DNA of 64,000 nt from Variovorax terrae (GTDB taxonomy: Bacteria; Pseudomonadota; Gammaproteobacteria; Burkholderiales; Burkholderiaceae_C). Positions within the stretch are counted from its first letter, which is position 1. Every line of letters starts with the position of its first letter. The notes beneath the pieces were generated by a model, which was not told where the DNA came from, did no database searches, and saw nothing but the letters and a program-made list of their open reading frames with translations. The position numbers were made by a program, and so were the translations under genes. Below, piece by piece: positions 34,311 through 42,338 of the stretch. The stretch is taken from positions 620,001 to 684,000 of the forward strand of contig NZ_JALGBI010000001.1 of the NCBI RefSeq assembly GCF_022809125.1, in the 5' to 3' direction.

Positions 34311-35612
34311 TCATCCCATGCGGCCGGGCAGCCACAGGGCGAGGATGGGGAAGGCGATCAGGATGACCAGCCGGATGATGTCGGTGGCGACGAAGGGCAG
34401 CACGCCCTTGAAGATGGTGGTGAAGCTCACGTCCTTGACCACGCTCTTGATCACGAACACGTTCATGCCCACGGGTGGGTGGATCAGCCCGAGCTCCACC
34501 GTCATCACGATGATGATGCCGAACCAGATCGGATCGAAGCCCAGGTGGGTGATCACCGGGAAGATGATGGGCACCGTGAGGATGATCATGGCCATGGCGT
34601 CCATCAGGCAGCCCAGCACCAGGTACATCAGCATGATCATCGCCAGCACGCCGTAGCGGCCCACGCCCAGGCCGGTGAGGAATTCGGTGAGCTTCTGCGG
34701 GCTTTGCGTGATGGTGAGGAAATAGCCGAACAGCAGCGCGCCGATCAGCACGGTGAACACCGCCGCGGCGGTGCGCGTGGCCGACAGCAGCGCCTCGCGG
34801 ATGTTGGTGCGGTTGAGCTTGCGCCGCACCAGCCCGAGGATGAAGGCGCCGCTGGCGCCCACGCCGCCGGCCTCGGTGGGCGTGAAGAAGCCGCCGTAGA
34901 GGCCGCCGATCACGAACAGGAACAGCACCAGCGGGGCCCACACGTTCTTCAGGTCCTGCACGCGCTCGTTCCAGGGCTTGGTCTCGCCGGCCGGCAGCCA
35001 CTCGGGACGGAACTTCACGATCAGCATGATGGTGATGACATACATCAGCATCGCCAGCAGCCCGGGGATGATGCCGGCCATGAACAGCTTGCCGATGTCC
35101 TGTTGCGTCAGGATGGCGTAGACCGCCAGCACGGTGGACGGCGGCAGCATCGCGCCCAGCGTGCCGCCCGCGGCAATGACGCCGGTGGAGAACGACTGCG
35201 GGTAGTTGAAGCGGCGCATCTCGGGGTAGGCCACGGCCGAGAAGGTGGCGGCGGTGGCCACCGAGGAGCCGCAGATCGCGGCGAAGCCGCCGCAGGCCAG
35301 CACCGTGGCCACGCCCAGGCCGCCGCGCAGGTGGCCGATCATGGAGTTGGCGGCCTTGAACAGCTCGCGGCTCACGCCCGAGACCGAGACCAGCGCGCCC
35401 ATCAGCATGAACATCGGGATCACGCCGAAGGTGTAGTCGGTCACGGTGCGCATCGAGGTCTGGCCGACCAGCTTGAGCGCGGGGCCCAGGCCCACGATGT
35501 AGCTGTAGCCGGTGACGCCGACCAAGCCCATCGCCATGCCCACGGGCACGCGCAGCAGCATCAACACGAAGAGGGAGACAAAGCCAAGAATGGCGACGGC
35601 ATCGGTGCTCAA
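34311..35612 (-). CDS. dctM: TRAP transporter large permease (DctM)
   Basis: 433 residues, about 12 membrane helices. LLRVPVGMAMGLVGVTGY, MLPPSTVLAVYAILTQQDIGKLFMAGIIPGLL and LGCLMDAMAMIILTVPIIFPVI are DctM hallmarks. The frame starts with TTG at 35612, 7 nt after the dctQ stop, with a GTGAGC upstream; no better start fits the first helix. It is the ion-coupled carrier subunit of a tripartite importer with the genes directly upstream. Confidence 0.95.
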   Translation of the reverse strand: MSTDAVAILGFVSLFVLMLLRVPVGMAMGLVGVTGYSYIVGLGPALKLVGQTSMRTVTDYTFGVIPMFMLMGALVSVSGVSRELFKAANSMIGHLRGGLGVATVLACGGFAAICGSSVATAATFSAVAYPEMRRFNYPQSFSTGVIAAGGTLGAMLPPSTVLAVYAILTQQDIGKLFMAGIIPGLLAMLMYVITIMLIVKFRPEWLPAGETKPWNERVQDLKNVWAPLVLFLFVIGGLYGGFFTPTEAGGVGASGAFILGLVRRKLNRTNIREALLSATRTAAAVFTVLIGALLFGYFLTITQSPQKLTEFLTGLGVGRYGVLAMIMLMYLVLGCLMDAMAMIILTVPIIFPVITHLGFDPIWFGIIIVMTVELGLIHPPVGMNVFVIKSVVKDVSFTTIFKGVLPFVATDIIRLVILIAFPILALWLPGRMG

Positions 35613-35619
35613 GATGGGC

Positions 35620-36135
35620 TCACTCGGTCGAATGGGATTGAGGGGTGTCTTCTTCCAGCAGCTCGGGATGGAAGATCAGCCGCCAGGTGCGGATCGCGAT
35701 CAGGATCACGGCCGACACGTCGCCGGCCCAGGCCACGGCATAGAACGGCCAGGTGGGGATGTTCAGGTCGTAGGTCAGCACATGGTCGGTGTAGGTCAGC
35801 CGCACCTTGTCGAACAGGGTGGCGGTCTGCACCGTCACGACCAGCAGCAGCACCAGCGTGGCGAACACGTCGATCACGCGCTTCATGCGCGGGCCGGCCC
35901 AGGTCCAGACCAGGTCCACCGTGATGTGGCTGCCGCGGTAGCTGGTGGCGGCGATGCCCCAGAAGATCAGGATGCCCAGCAGCATGCGGCCGAAGTCGTA
36001 GGCATCGGGGATCGAGGTGCTGAAGAACTTGCGCAGCACCACCGCGATGAAGATGTTGAGCGCCACGATCCCCACGAAGATGGCGGCCAGCCATTCGATC
36101 GAGTTGATCATGCGGTCCATGAGATTTCGCTTCAT
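35620..36135 (-). CDS. dctQ: TRAP transporter small permease (DctQ)
   Basis: 171 residues with four hydrophobic helices. The family block YDFGRMLLGILIFWGIAATSYRGSHITVDLVWTWAGPRMKRVIDVFATLVLL is clear. GGAG lies 6 nt before the ATG. It bridges the binding protein and DctM in the membrane. The 178 nt upstream, to dctP, are mostly taken up by a junction repeat. Confidence 0.93.
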   Translation of the reverse strand: MKRNLMDRMINSIEWLAAIFVGIVALNIFIAVVLRKFFSTSIPDAYDFGRMLLGILIFWGIAATSYRGSHITVDLVWTWAGPRMKRVIDVFATLVLLLVVTVQTATLFDKVRLTYTDHVLTYDLNIPTWPFYAVAWAGDVSAVILIAIRTWRLIFHPELLEEDTPQSHSTE

Positions 36136-36218
36136 GTGTTGCTCCAGAGAGGCTTCAGGCTATGAGTGCCTACCCGCAGCCTGTCCAAAGGCCGCGGAGC
36201 AGGCCATGCCAGTGCACC

Positions 36219-36309
36219 CGTGGAACCGGCTTGGCCGGGCCACCGGGTGCGCCCCCTCCGGGCACCGGAGGGGGGTGGCGTAGCGCGCAGCGCGTAGCCT
36301 GGGGGAGGG
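36219..36309 (-). repeat. Junction repeat, reversed copy between dctP and dctQ
   Basis: TGGAACCGGCTTGGCCGGGC opens it as in the minus-strand copy at 63018, followed by a CCCCCTCCGGGCACCGGAGGGGG hairpin and a GCGCGCAGCGCG stretch. It sits between the dctP stop and the dctQ start. Such hairpins between a binding-protein gene and permease genes can favour high expression of the binding protein. Confidence 0.6.
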
Positions 36310-36313
36310 GTCA

Positions 36314-37354
36314 TCAGAGCGCAGACTTGTACTTGACGAGGCTCGCCTTGAGCGAATCCATCACGGCCTTGGGGTCCTGGCCCACCTTCTTCACGCTGTC
36401 GGCCCATTGCGCCTCGGAGGGGCCGGCCGCCTTGCGCCACGCCTCCAGCTGGTCGGGGGTGAGCTTGTAGATCTCGTGGCCCGGCTGGCTGGCGATCTTG
36501 GCGTGGCCGCCGTACTCGAAATCGGCCCAGGGTGTGGCCACCTTCTCGGCCCATTCGGTGGTGCAGTGGTCGTCGATCACTTTCTTCTGCGCCGCGGACA
36601 TGCCGTCGTACTTGGACTGGTTCATGGCCCAGACGAACGGCGTCACGTACAGCGGCACGTCCATGTGGTAGCTCACCACCTTGTCGATGCCGAACAGGCC
36701 GATCGAGCCCCAGGGGAAGGTGATGGCGTCGGCCACGCCGCGCTCGAGCATGTCGCGCGACTCGGGCGCCGAGGCCTGCACGTTGGTGCCGCCCAGCGAG
36801 GTGATGAGCTGGCCCACCGTGCTGGTGGCCGGGCGCACCTTCAGGCCCTTGACGTCGCCGGGCACGGTGATCTTCTTGCGCGCGTGGAAGGTGCCGGGAT
36901 CGTGCACGAAGGCGAAGCAGAACTTCACGTCCTTCATCTCCTTGGCCGCGTACTGGCGGTACCAGGCGTCGATGGCGGCGGTGCCGCCCTTGCCGTTGGC
37001 GAACAGGAAGGGCAGCGAGGCGCCCGCCATGATGGGGAAGCGGCCCGGCTGGTAGCCCGGGTTGATGTAGGCGAAGTCGGCGATGCCGTCGCGCGCCATG
37101 TCGTAGTGGTCGAAGGCCTTGCCCAGTTGTTCGGACGGGAACAGGATCGCGGTGATCGTGCCGTTCGAGGCCTTCTTGATGTCGTCGGCCCAGGCCTGCA
37201 GCGCCGGGTTCAGCGGGTGCTGCGCCGGCACCCAGCTCGACAGCTTGAGCTGCACGGGCTTGTCCTGCGCCAGCGCGGGCGCGGCGGCCAGGGCCAGCGT
37301 CGCCGCACAGGCCAGCAGCCGGTTCAGCGAGAAGGGCGATGAGGTCTTGCGCAT
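36314..37354 (-). CDS. dctP: TRAP transporter substrate-binding protein (DctP)
   Basis: 346 residues from the ATG at 37354, preceded by GGAG. A signal peptide (about 1-30, ending ALAQD) is followed by the DctP fold: PVQLKLSSWVPAQHPLNPALQAWADDIKKASNGTI, DVKGLKVRPATSTVGQLITSLGGTNVQASAPE and a C-terminal helical region. The conserved arginine that clamps the substrate carboxylate is in KVRPAT. Ligand unknown; the thioesterase in the operon suggests an aromatic or other organic acid. Confidence 0.94.
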   Translation of the reverse strand: MRKTSSPFSLNRLLACAATLALAAAPALAQDKPVQLKLSSWVPAQHPLNPALQAWADDIKKASNGTITAILFPSEQLGKAFDHYDMARDGIADFAYINPGYQPGRFPIMAGASLPFLFANGKGGTAAIDAWYRQYAAKEMKDVKFCFAFVHDPGTFHARKKITVPGDVKGLKVRPATSTVGQLITSLGGTNVQASAPESRDMLERGVADAITFPWGSIGLFGIDKVVSYHMDVPLYVTPFVWAMNQSKYDGMSAAQKKVIDDHCTTEWAEKVATPWADFEYGGHAKIASQPGHEIYKLTPDQLEAWRKAAGPSEAQWADSVKKVGQDPKAVMDSLKASLVKYKSAL

Positions 37355-37448
37355 GGAAGTCTCCTTTGTGGTGTTGCGGTATGGAGCGGATGAGGGACCG
37401 GGGGCCTGCGCCCGCATCGTGCCGGGCGCAGGGTGCTGAGCGCTAATA

Positions 37449-37462
37449 CTTAATATATTAAG
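37449..37462. promoter_or_regulatory. Perfect 14-bp AT-rich palindrome, candidate operator of the TRAP operon
   Basis: CTTAATATATTAAG is a perfect palindrome in an AT-rich island 95 nt upstream of dctP. Size and symmetry suit a MarR-, GntR- or TetR-type dimer. No matching regulator gene is adjacent. Confidence 0.5.
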
Positions 37463-37518
37463 CAATTTGCCGTAACGCCTCGAATAGGGTTTACCCCGGG
37501 GACGTTCGGCAGGCGCCA

Positions 37519-38505
37519 TCAGTCGCCCTTGATGTTGCGGGCGCGGATCAGGGCGCCGAAGCGCACGCCGTCGATCGAGGCGCGCGCGCCGAAATCGGCT
37601 GGCACCATCGGGGCCGGCACGCCGCCGATGGCGGTGATGCGCTCCCTGATGGCCGGCGTGCCCAGGATCTTGTTGACTTCGCGGTTCACGCGGGTGATGA
37701 CCTCGGCCGGCGTGCCGCTTGGTGCGTAGAAGCCGAACCAGGTATCGGCGTCGAAGTTCTTCAGGCCCGCTTCTTCGAGCGTGGGCACGTCGGGGAACAG
37801 CGGCGAGCGCTTGGGGCTGCCCACGGCCAGCAGCTTGAGCTTGCCGGACTTGACATGCTGCAGGCCGATGCCGGGGTCGAACATGAAGTCGATCTGGCCG
37901 CCCAGCAGGTCCTGCATCGCCGGCGCCGCGCCGCGGTAGGGCACGTGCACGGCATAGAGGTTGGTCTGGGCCTTCATCATCTCGGCGGCCAGGTGCGGCG
38001 AGCTGCCGTTGCCGGGCGAGCCGAAGGAGAGCTTGCCGGGGTTGGCCTTGAGGTAGGCGAGGAATTCCTGGACGTTCTTGACCGGCAGCGAGGGCTTCAC
38101 CTCCAGGTAGACCAGCACGCGCGCGATGGCGGCCACCGGCACCAGGTCCTTGGCCGGGTCGAACGGCATCTTGGGATAGAGGTGCGGGTTGATCGACACC
38201 ATGCCGCCCGAGCTCATGAGCAGCGTATAGCCGTCGGCTGGCGACTTGGCCACCACTTCGCCGCCGATGTTGCCGTTGGCGCCGGCCCGGTTCTCGATCA
38301 CGACGGGCTGGCCCAGCGCCTCGGACAGCGGCTGGCCCACCATGCGCGCCAGCTGGTCGGCGGCGCCGCCGGGCGGAAAGTTCACGACCAGGCGGATCGG
38401 CTTGGCGGGCCAGGCCTGCGCGAGGGCGGCAGGGGCGCCCAGGCCCAGCGACAGCAGGGCGGCTGCGGCCAGCGCGGCGCGGCGGGGGGCGTTGAATCGG
38501 GTCAT
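37519..38505 (-). CDS. Bug-family substrate-binding protein
   Basis: 328 residues, signal peptide about 1-29 ending ALAQ. WPAKPIRLVVNFPPGGAADQLAR, GQPVVIENRAGANGNIGGEVVAKSPADGYTL and HVPYRGAAPAMQDLLGGQIDFMFD are standard Bug blocks. GGAG lies before the ATG. It is 133 nt downstream of a second Bug gene on the same strand, but the two are distinct along their lengths. Ligand unknown; no TctAB permease nearby. Confidence 0.92.
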   Translation of the reverse strand: MTRFNAPRRAALAAAALLSLGLGAPAALAQAWPAKPIRLVVNFPPGGAADQLARMVGQPLSEALGQPVVIENRAGANGNIGGEVVAKSPADGYTLLMSSGGMVSINPHLYPKMPFDPAKDLVPVAAIARVLVYLEVKPSLPVKNVQEFLAYLKANPGKLSFGSPGNGSSPHLAAEMMKAQTNLYAVHVPYRGAAPAMQDLLGGQIDFMFDPGIGLQHVKSGKLKLLAVGSPKRSPLFPDVPTLEEAGLKNFDADTWFGFYAPSGTPAEVITRVNREVNKILGTPAIRERITAIGGVPAPMVPADFGARASIDGVRFGALIRARNIKGD

Positions 38506-38638
38506 GGCTTGTCTCCTTGGAACAAAAAAACGGTGATGAACCAGGCCCTGGCGCCTGCGCCTTCCCGGCGAACCGGCCCCGGGTGGGGCCAGGCCGCCGG
38601 CAGCGCGCAGGCTCGGTCCTGTCTGGGGTGCCGTGTTG

Positions 38639-39601
38639 TTATTCGAGGGTGATCTTCGCGCGCTCGACCACCTGCTTCCACTTGGCCAGGTCGGTCTTCA
38701 CGCGCTCGCTCAGCGCCTCGGGTGTACTCGGTGTGAGGTCGTAGCCGAGCTGGCGCAGCCGCTCGGCCAGCTCGGGCTGGGCCAGCACGGCGGCGGTAGC
38801 CTCGCGCAGGCGCTTGAGCACCTCGGGCGGTGTGCCGGCCGGTGCGAACAGGCCATACCAGACGTCATGGTCCACGCCGCGCACGCCGTTCTCGGCCAGC
38901 GTCGGCACCTCGGGCAGCAGCGGCGAGCGCGTGGTGCCGCCGATCACGGTGATGGCGCGCAGCTTGCCGGCCTTGACGTGCTGCACCAGGGCCGGCACGG
39001 TGACCAGGGCGAAGTCGATCTGCCCGCCGATGGCATCGGTGACGGCCGGCCCGGTGCCGCGGTAGGGCACATGCTGGACCCTGGTGCCGGTGTTGAAGGC
39101 ATAGAGCTCGCCGAACAGGTGCGGCGAGGTGCCCACGCCCGGCGTGCCGTACTGCAGCGTGCGCTGCTGCGATTCCGCCAGCAGGGACTGGGCGTCGGTG
39201 GCCCGGACCTTGGCCGGGTTGACCGCGATCGCCATCTGCGTCGAGCCCACCAGCGAGATCGGCGCGAAGTCGCGCAGCGGGTCGTACTTCAGGCCTTTGT
39301 AGAGGTTGGGGTTGGTGCCCAGGTAGTCGTTGGCGAACAGCAGCGTGTAGCCGTCGGCCGGCGAGCGCGCCACCGATTCGGTGCCGATGTTGCCGCCCGC
39401 GCCGGCCCGGTTGTCCACCACCACCGGCTGGCCGAGGGCCGCCGACAGCCGCTCGGCGAAGGGACGCGCGATGCCGTCGAAGCCGCCGCCCGGCGGGAAC
39501 GGCACCACCAGCCTGACGGGGTGGTTGGGGTAGGGCTGGGCCAGCGCGGCGGCGGCCAGCAGCGGCGCCGCGAGCACGGCCAGGAGGCGGGGGAGGTTCA
39601 A
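38639..39601 (-). CDS. Bug-family substrate-binding protein
   Basis: 320 residues. The frame begins with TTG at 39601, with GGAG 7 nt upstream; this gives a normal signal peptide (MNLPRLLAVLAAPLLAAAALAQ). Bug blocks: PVRLVVPFPPGGGFDGIARP, GQPVVVDNRAGAGGNIGTESVARSPADGYTLLF and HVPYRGTGPAVTDAIGGQIDFALV. It is 37 nt downstream of the cupin-like gene and probably co-transcribed with it. Confidence 0.92.
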   Translation of the reverse strand: MNLPRLLAVLAAPLLAAAALAQPYPNHPVRLVVPFPPGGGFDGIARPFAERLSAALGQPVVVDNRAGAGGNIGTESVARSPADGYTLLFANDYLGTNPNLYKGLKYDPLRDFAPISLVGSTQMAIAVNPAKVRATDAQSLLAESQQRTLQYGTPGVGTSPHLFGELYAFNTGTRVQHVPYRGTGPAVTDAIGGQIDFALVTVPALVQHVKAGKLRAITVIGGTTRSPLLPEVPTLAENGVRGVDHDVWYGLFAPAGTPPEVLKRLREATAAVLAQPELAERLRQLGYDLTPSTPEALSERVKTDLAKWKQVVERAKITLE

Positions 39602-39638
39602 GGCGGTCTCCGTCGGGTGGGTGCGTCCGCGCGCCGGC

Positions 39639-40472
39639 TCAGTGCGCCAGCGGCGGGATGTGGATCTCGAGCAGCTCGCAGTCCTGGGCCGCGCCCACCG
39701 TCTCGGCCGACTCTCCGGTTTGCAGCGTGGCGTGCTGCTGCCACGCGCCCTGGGCTGCCTGGCCTGCGCCCTGCAGCACGAACACCAGCGAATGCGGCGC
39801 CAGCAGCGCGCTGTGGCCGGCCGCCACGCCCAGGAGGCTCAGGCGCATGCCGCGCGCGGAGAAGCGGCCCAGGTGCCTGCGCCGCACGCCGGGCTGGCCC
39901 GGCTCGTCGTCCCAGGGAAAATCCGCCGGGTCGAGGAACACCGGCTGCGCATAGTCGCTCTTCGGGTACGCCAGGCGCTGGCCGTGGATGTGCTCCCAGA
40001 CGGCCTCGTAGGCGTCCTGGTTCTTGCGCCCCCCCTCTTCCTTGGCGCGGTGGTAGATGCCGCCCTCGAACGTGCCGTGCTGCCGGAGCTCGATCACGCC
40101 CGCCTGGAAGCGCTCCTCGGAGATGTAGCCGCTGCCGCTGGCGCCGCCGAACTGCAGCACCAGCGTGGCCGATTCGCCGGAGATGCTCTGCGGGCCGTAG
40201 AACACGCCTTCGGGGAAATAGGCAATCGTGCCGGGGCGCATCACGCCGTCGCGGGCGAAGTCGGCATCGCTCTTGAGCTGCACCCGCACCTGGTCGAAGT
40301 TGTGGCGGTGGCGCGGCGAGGCGAAGTCCGAATAGGTCTGGGAGAGCTGCAGGTAGAAATTCTCCGGCGTGCCCTCCTGCCCGCTGAGCAGCGACTGCGA
40401 GCGGAACAGGCCGGCGCGCGCGTGCGTGCGCTCCAGCACCGGCACGTCGCTGAGGTTGACGATCGCTTTCAT
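39639..40472 (-). CDS. Cupin-fold hypothetical protein
   Basis: 277 residues from the ATG at 40472, preceded by GGAG. Two cupin-like halves can be seen: FASPRHRHNFDQVRVQLKSDADFARDGVMRPGTIAYFPEGVFYGP in the N-terminal half, with HRHxxDQ resembling a cupin metal site, and a second beta-rich region ending CELLEIHIPPLAH. It might act on or sense a small acid; no specific reaction can be given. The gene precedes a Bug gene and lies downstream of the oxidoreductase genes on the same strand. Confidence 0.78.
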   Translation of the reverse strand: MKAIVNLSDVPVLERTHARAGLFRSQSLLSGQEGTPENFYLQLSQTYSDFASPRHRHNFDQVRVQLKSDADFARDGVMRPGTIAYFPEGVFYGPQSISGESATLVLQFGGASGSGYISEERFQAGVIELRQHGTFEGGIYHRAKEEGGRKNQDAYEAVWEHIHGQRLAYPKSDYAQPVFLDPADFPWDDEPGQPGVRRRHLGRFSARGMRLSLLGVAAGHSALLAPHSLVFVLQGAGQAAQGAWQQHATLQTGESAETVGAAQDCELLEIHIPPLAH

Positions 40473-40632
40473 CCTGGGTCTCCTGGAATCGTTATGGGCC
40501 GCGCAGGCAAGGCAGCCTCGCATGATCGCGGCGGTTGAACCATCTATCAATGCAATAAGGAAACTAAGCGGTATGCAATCAATGCATGTCTGGAGGGCGC
40601 GCGGCCGGGGAGTCGGGCGCGCGCGTGCCCCG

Positions 40633-42225
40633 TCATGCCTTGGGCGCTGGCTGGGCGGGGGGGCGCTTCATCCAGCGGATGGGCTGGGCCTTCACCGGCC
40701 GCGCCGGGGCGCCGTGCTGCACCAGGGCCTGGTCGAGCGCCTTGCCGCCTTCGTCGGCCAGGGCGGCCGTGCGGGCCGCGGCGATGGCCGCCGCCCGCGT
40801 CTCGGGCGGCGCATCGCCGGTGGCGAGGTGCTGCAGCACGTGCAGCAGGTTCTCCTTGCCGCGCTCGTTGGTCGAGCCGTAGCCCTTGATCAGGCGGCCG
40901 CACAGCGCGATCTCGTGGCCAAGCTGCCAGTGGGTGCGCGTGCCCAGCACCACGCCTGCGAGCCAGGGCTCGATCATGGCCTGCTCGGTGGCGTAGCGGC
41001 TGCCGCGCACGCGCAGCCATTTGAGGCTGGCCAGCAGGCGCAGCGAGAGCATGCCGAACACCGAGTGCGTGCCGATCTTCAGCGGCATGGCCCAGGGCTG
41101 CCGGCCCGACACCGCGCGGCGCTGGTCCCAGGCCAGCACGCGCTGGGCCAGCCCCTGCGGCAGCAGCGCGGCGAACTCGGGCGCGCCGGGCTTGAAGTGG
41201 TCATAGACCTTCAGCAGATCGTCGCTGCCGGCCTTGACCTCGCCGCGCACGCGCTGCGTGCGGCTGGCGCGGCTCTTGAGGTCGGCCACGCGCACGATGT
41301 CGTCGAACGCCATCCACAGCGCCAGCCAGCGCGCCATCTCGCGCGTGGTGGCAAAGCCCTGGGCGCCGGCGGGATCGCTGGCGCGCTCGGCGTCGAGCAC
41401 CTGGGCCAGGCGCTGCACGTACAGGCGGGCATAGGCCGCGTCCTGGTACTCGAGCACGCGGGCATGGCCCAGCGCCAGCAGCTCATGTACCGCGGGTGGG
41501 AATTTTTGAGCCAGATCGGCCGGAAGTCCAGGCGCCTTGGTCGTTTCATGCTCCTGATTCAATAGCAAGCCGGAGACGTAGGCGGCCTGCGCGCGCGGTG
41601 CGCTGACGAGCTCGAAAGCCTTTGCGAAGCCGCGCAGGCTGGCTTCGGCGCCCCGGCCGCCCTGGCGGATCACGGTTTCATAGGCCTCGCGCGGGAACGG
41701 GAACAGGCCGCTGCCGGCCACCGCGCCCAGCATGACGGCGCTGACCACGGTGCCCGATTCGCGCGCCACCGCGCCCATGTCGAACACATGGTGCTCGCGG
41801 CTGAAGGTCTTGACCACGTCGAGCAGCGGCGCGCTGTCGGCGCGGCCGTCGCCGAGTTGCATGCGCTCCTGCGTGGTCAGCGTGCGGCTGGACGAGGTGA
41901 TGACGGCGGTGCGCTCGGGCGAGCTCATGCCGTTGCCGATCTGGCGCGTGGTTTCCAGCAGCTCGGAGGAGACGATGGCGTCCAGTGCGCCCGGCACCGG
42001 GTTGAGGCTGAACACCGGGCGGCGCCCGCCGAGCTGGGCCAGCGGCACCGGGAACACCTCGATGTAGTAGGTGGTGGCGCCGGTGCGCTGGGCCACGCCG
42101 GGGATCGAGGTGCTCTGGGCGGCGTAGCCGGCATGGCGGGCGATGTCGACCAGCCATTCGGTCAGCACGCCGCCGCCTTCGCCGCCGAGGGCGCAGATGA
42201 GTAGGGTGATGGGTTGTTGTTTCAT
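40633..42225 (-). CDS. Indolepyruvate oxidoreductase beta-subunit family protein (IorB-like, extended)
   Basis: 530 residues from the ATG at 42225. The N-terminal 190 residues are IorB-like: ITLLICALGGEGGGVLTEWLVDIARHAGYAAQSTSIPGVAQRTGATTYYIE, the gamma/beta domain of 2-oxoacid oxidoreductases. The C-terminal half (about 250-530) is the extra domain found in long IorB homologues, with SLRLLASLKWLRVRGSRYATEQAMIEPWL. With the IorA-like partner upstream it should oxidise arylpyruvates to aryl-acetyl-CoA. A repeat copy is read in frame as residues about 220-242, at the junction between the two halves. Confidence 0.9.
   Translation of the reverse strand: MKQQPITLLICALGGEGGGVLTEWLVDIARHAGYAAQSTSIPGVAQRTGATTYYIEVFPVPLAQLGGRRPVFSLNPVPGALDAIVSSELLETTRQIGNGMSSPERTAVITSSSRTLTTQERMQLGDGRADSAPLLDVVKTFSREHHVFDMGAVARESGTVVSAVMLGAVAGSGLFPFPREAYETVIRQGGRGAEASLRGFAKAFELVSAPRAQAAYVSGLLLNQEHETTKAPGLPADLAQKFPPAVHELLALGHARVLEYQDAAYARLYVQRLAQVLDAERASDPAGAQGFATTREMARWLALWMAFDDIVRVADLKSRASRTQRVRGEVKAGSDDLLKVYDHFKPGAPEFAALLPQGLAQRVLAWDQRRAVSGRQPWAMPLKIGTHSVFGMLSLRLLASLKWLRVRGSRYATEQAMIEPWLAGVVLGTRTHWQLGHEIALCGRLIKGYGSTNERGKENLLHVLQHLATGDAPPETRAAAIAAARTAALADEGGKALDQALVQHGAPARPVKAQPIRWMKRPPAQPAPKA
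41501..41568 (-). repeat. GCTAT/ATAGC dispersed repeat, copy 5 (inside the IorB-like gene)
   Basis: On the minus strand TTGCTATTGAATCAGGAGCA, then GGCGCCTGGACTTCCGGCC and CAAAAATT. The right half of the palindrome is eroded, while the distal blocks match the other copies. It is read in frame at the boundary of the IorB domain and the C-terminal extension. Confidence 0.6.
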
Positions 42226-42245
42226 GATGCTGGGCAGAAGGTTTC

Positions 42246-42334
42246 GCCGCCGGGCCGCCCCAAGGCGAAACGCCTCCCCCTCGGGGGGTGGAGAACTACA
42301 CGCAGCGAAGCGAAGTGAGAAGCTGGGGGGTACA
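42246..42334 (-). repeat. Degenerate junction repeat between the two oxidoreductase genes
   Basis: GGGCCGCCCC, then a CCCCCTCGGGGGG hairpin, CGCAGCGAAGCG and a final CTGGGGGG. The order resembles the copy at 36219-36309 but identity is lower. It fills the gap between the IorA-like stop and the IorB-like start. Confidence 0.45.
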
Positions 42335-42338
42335 TGTT

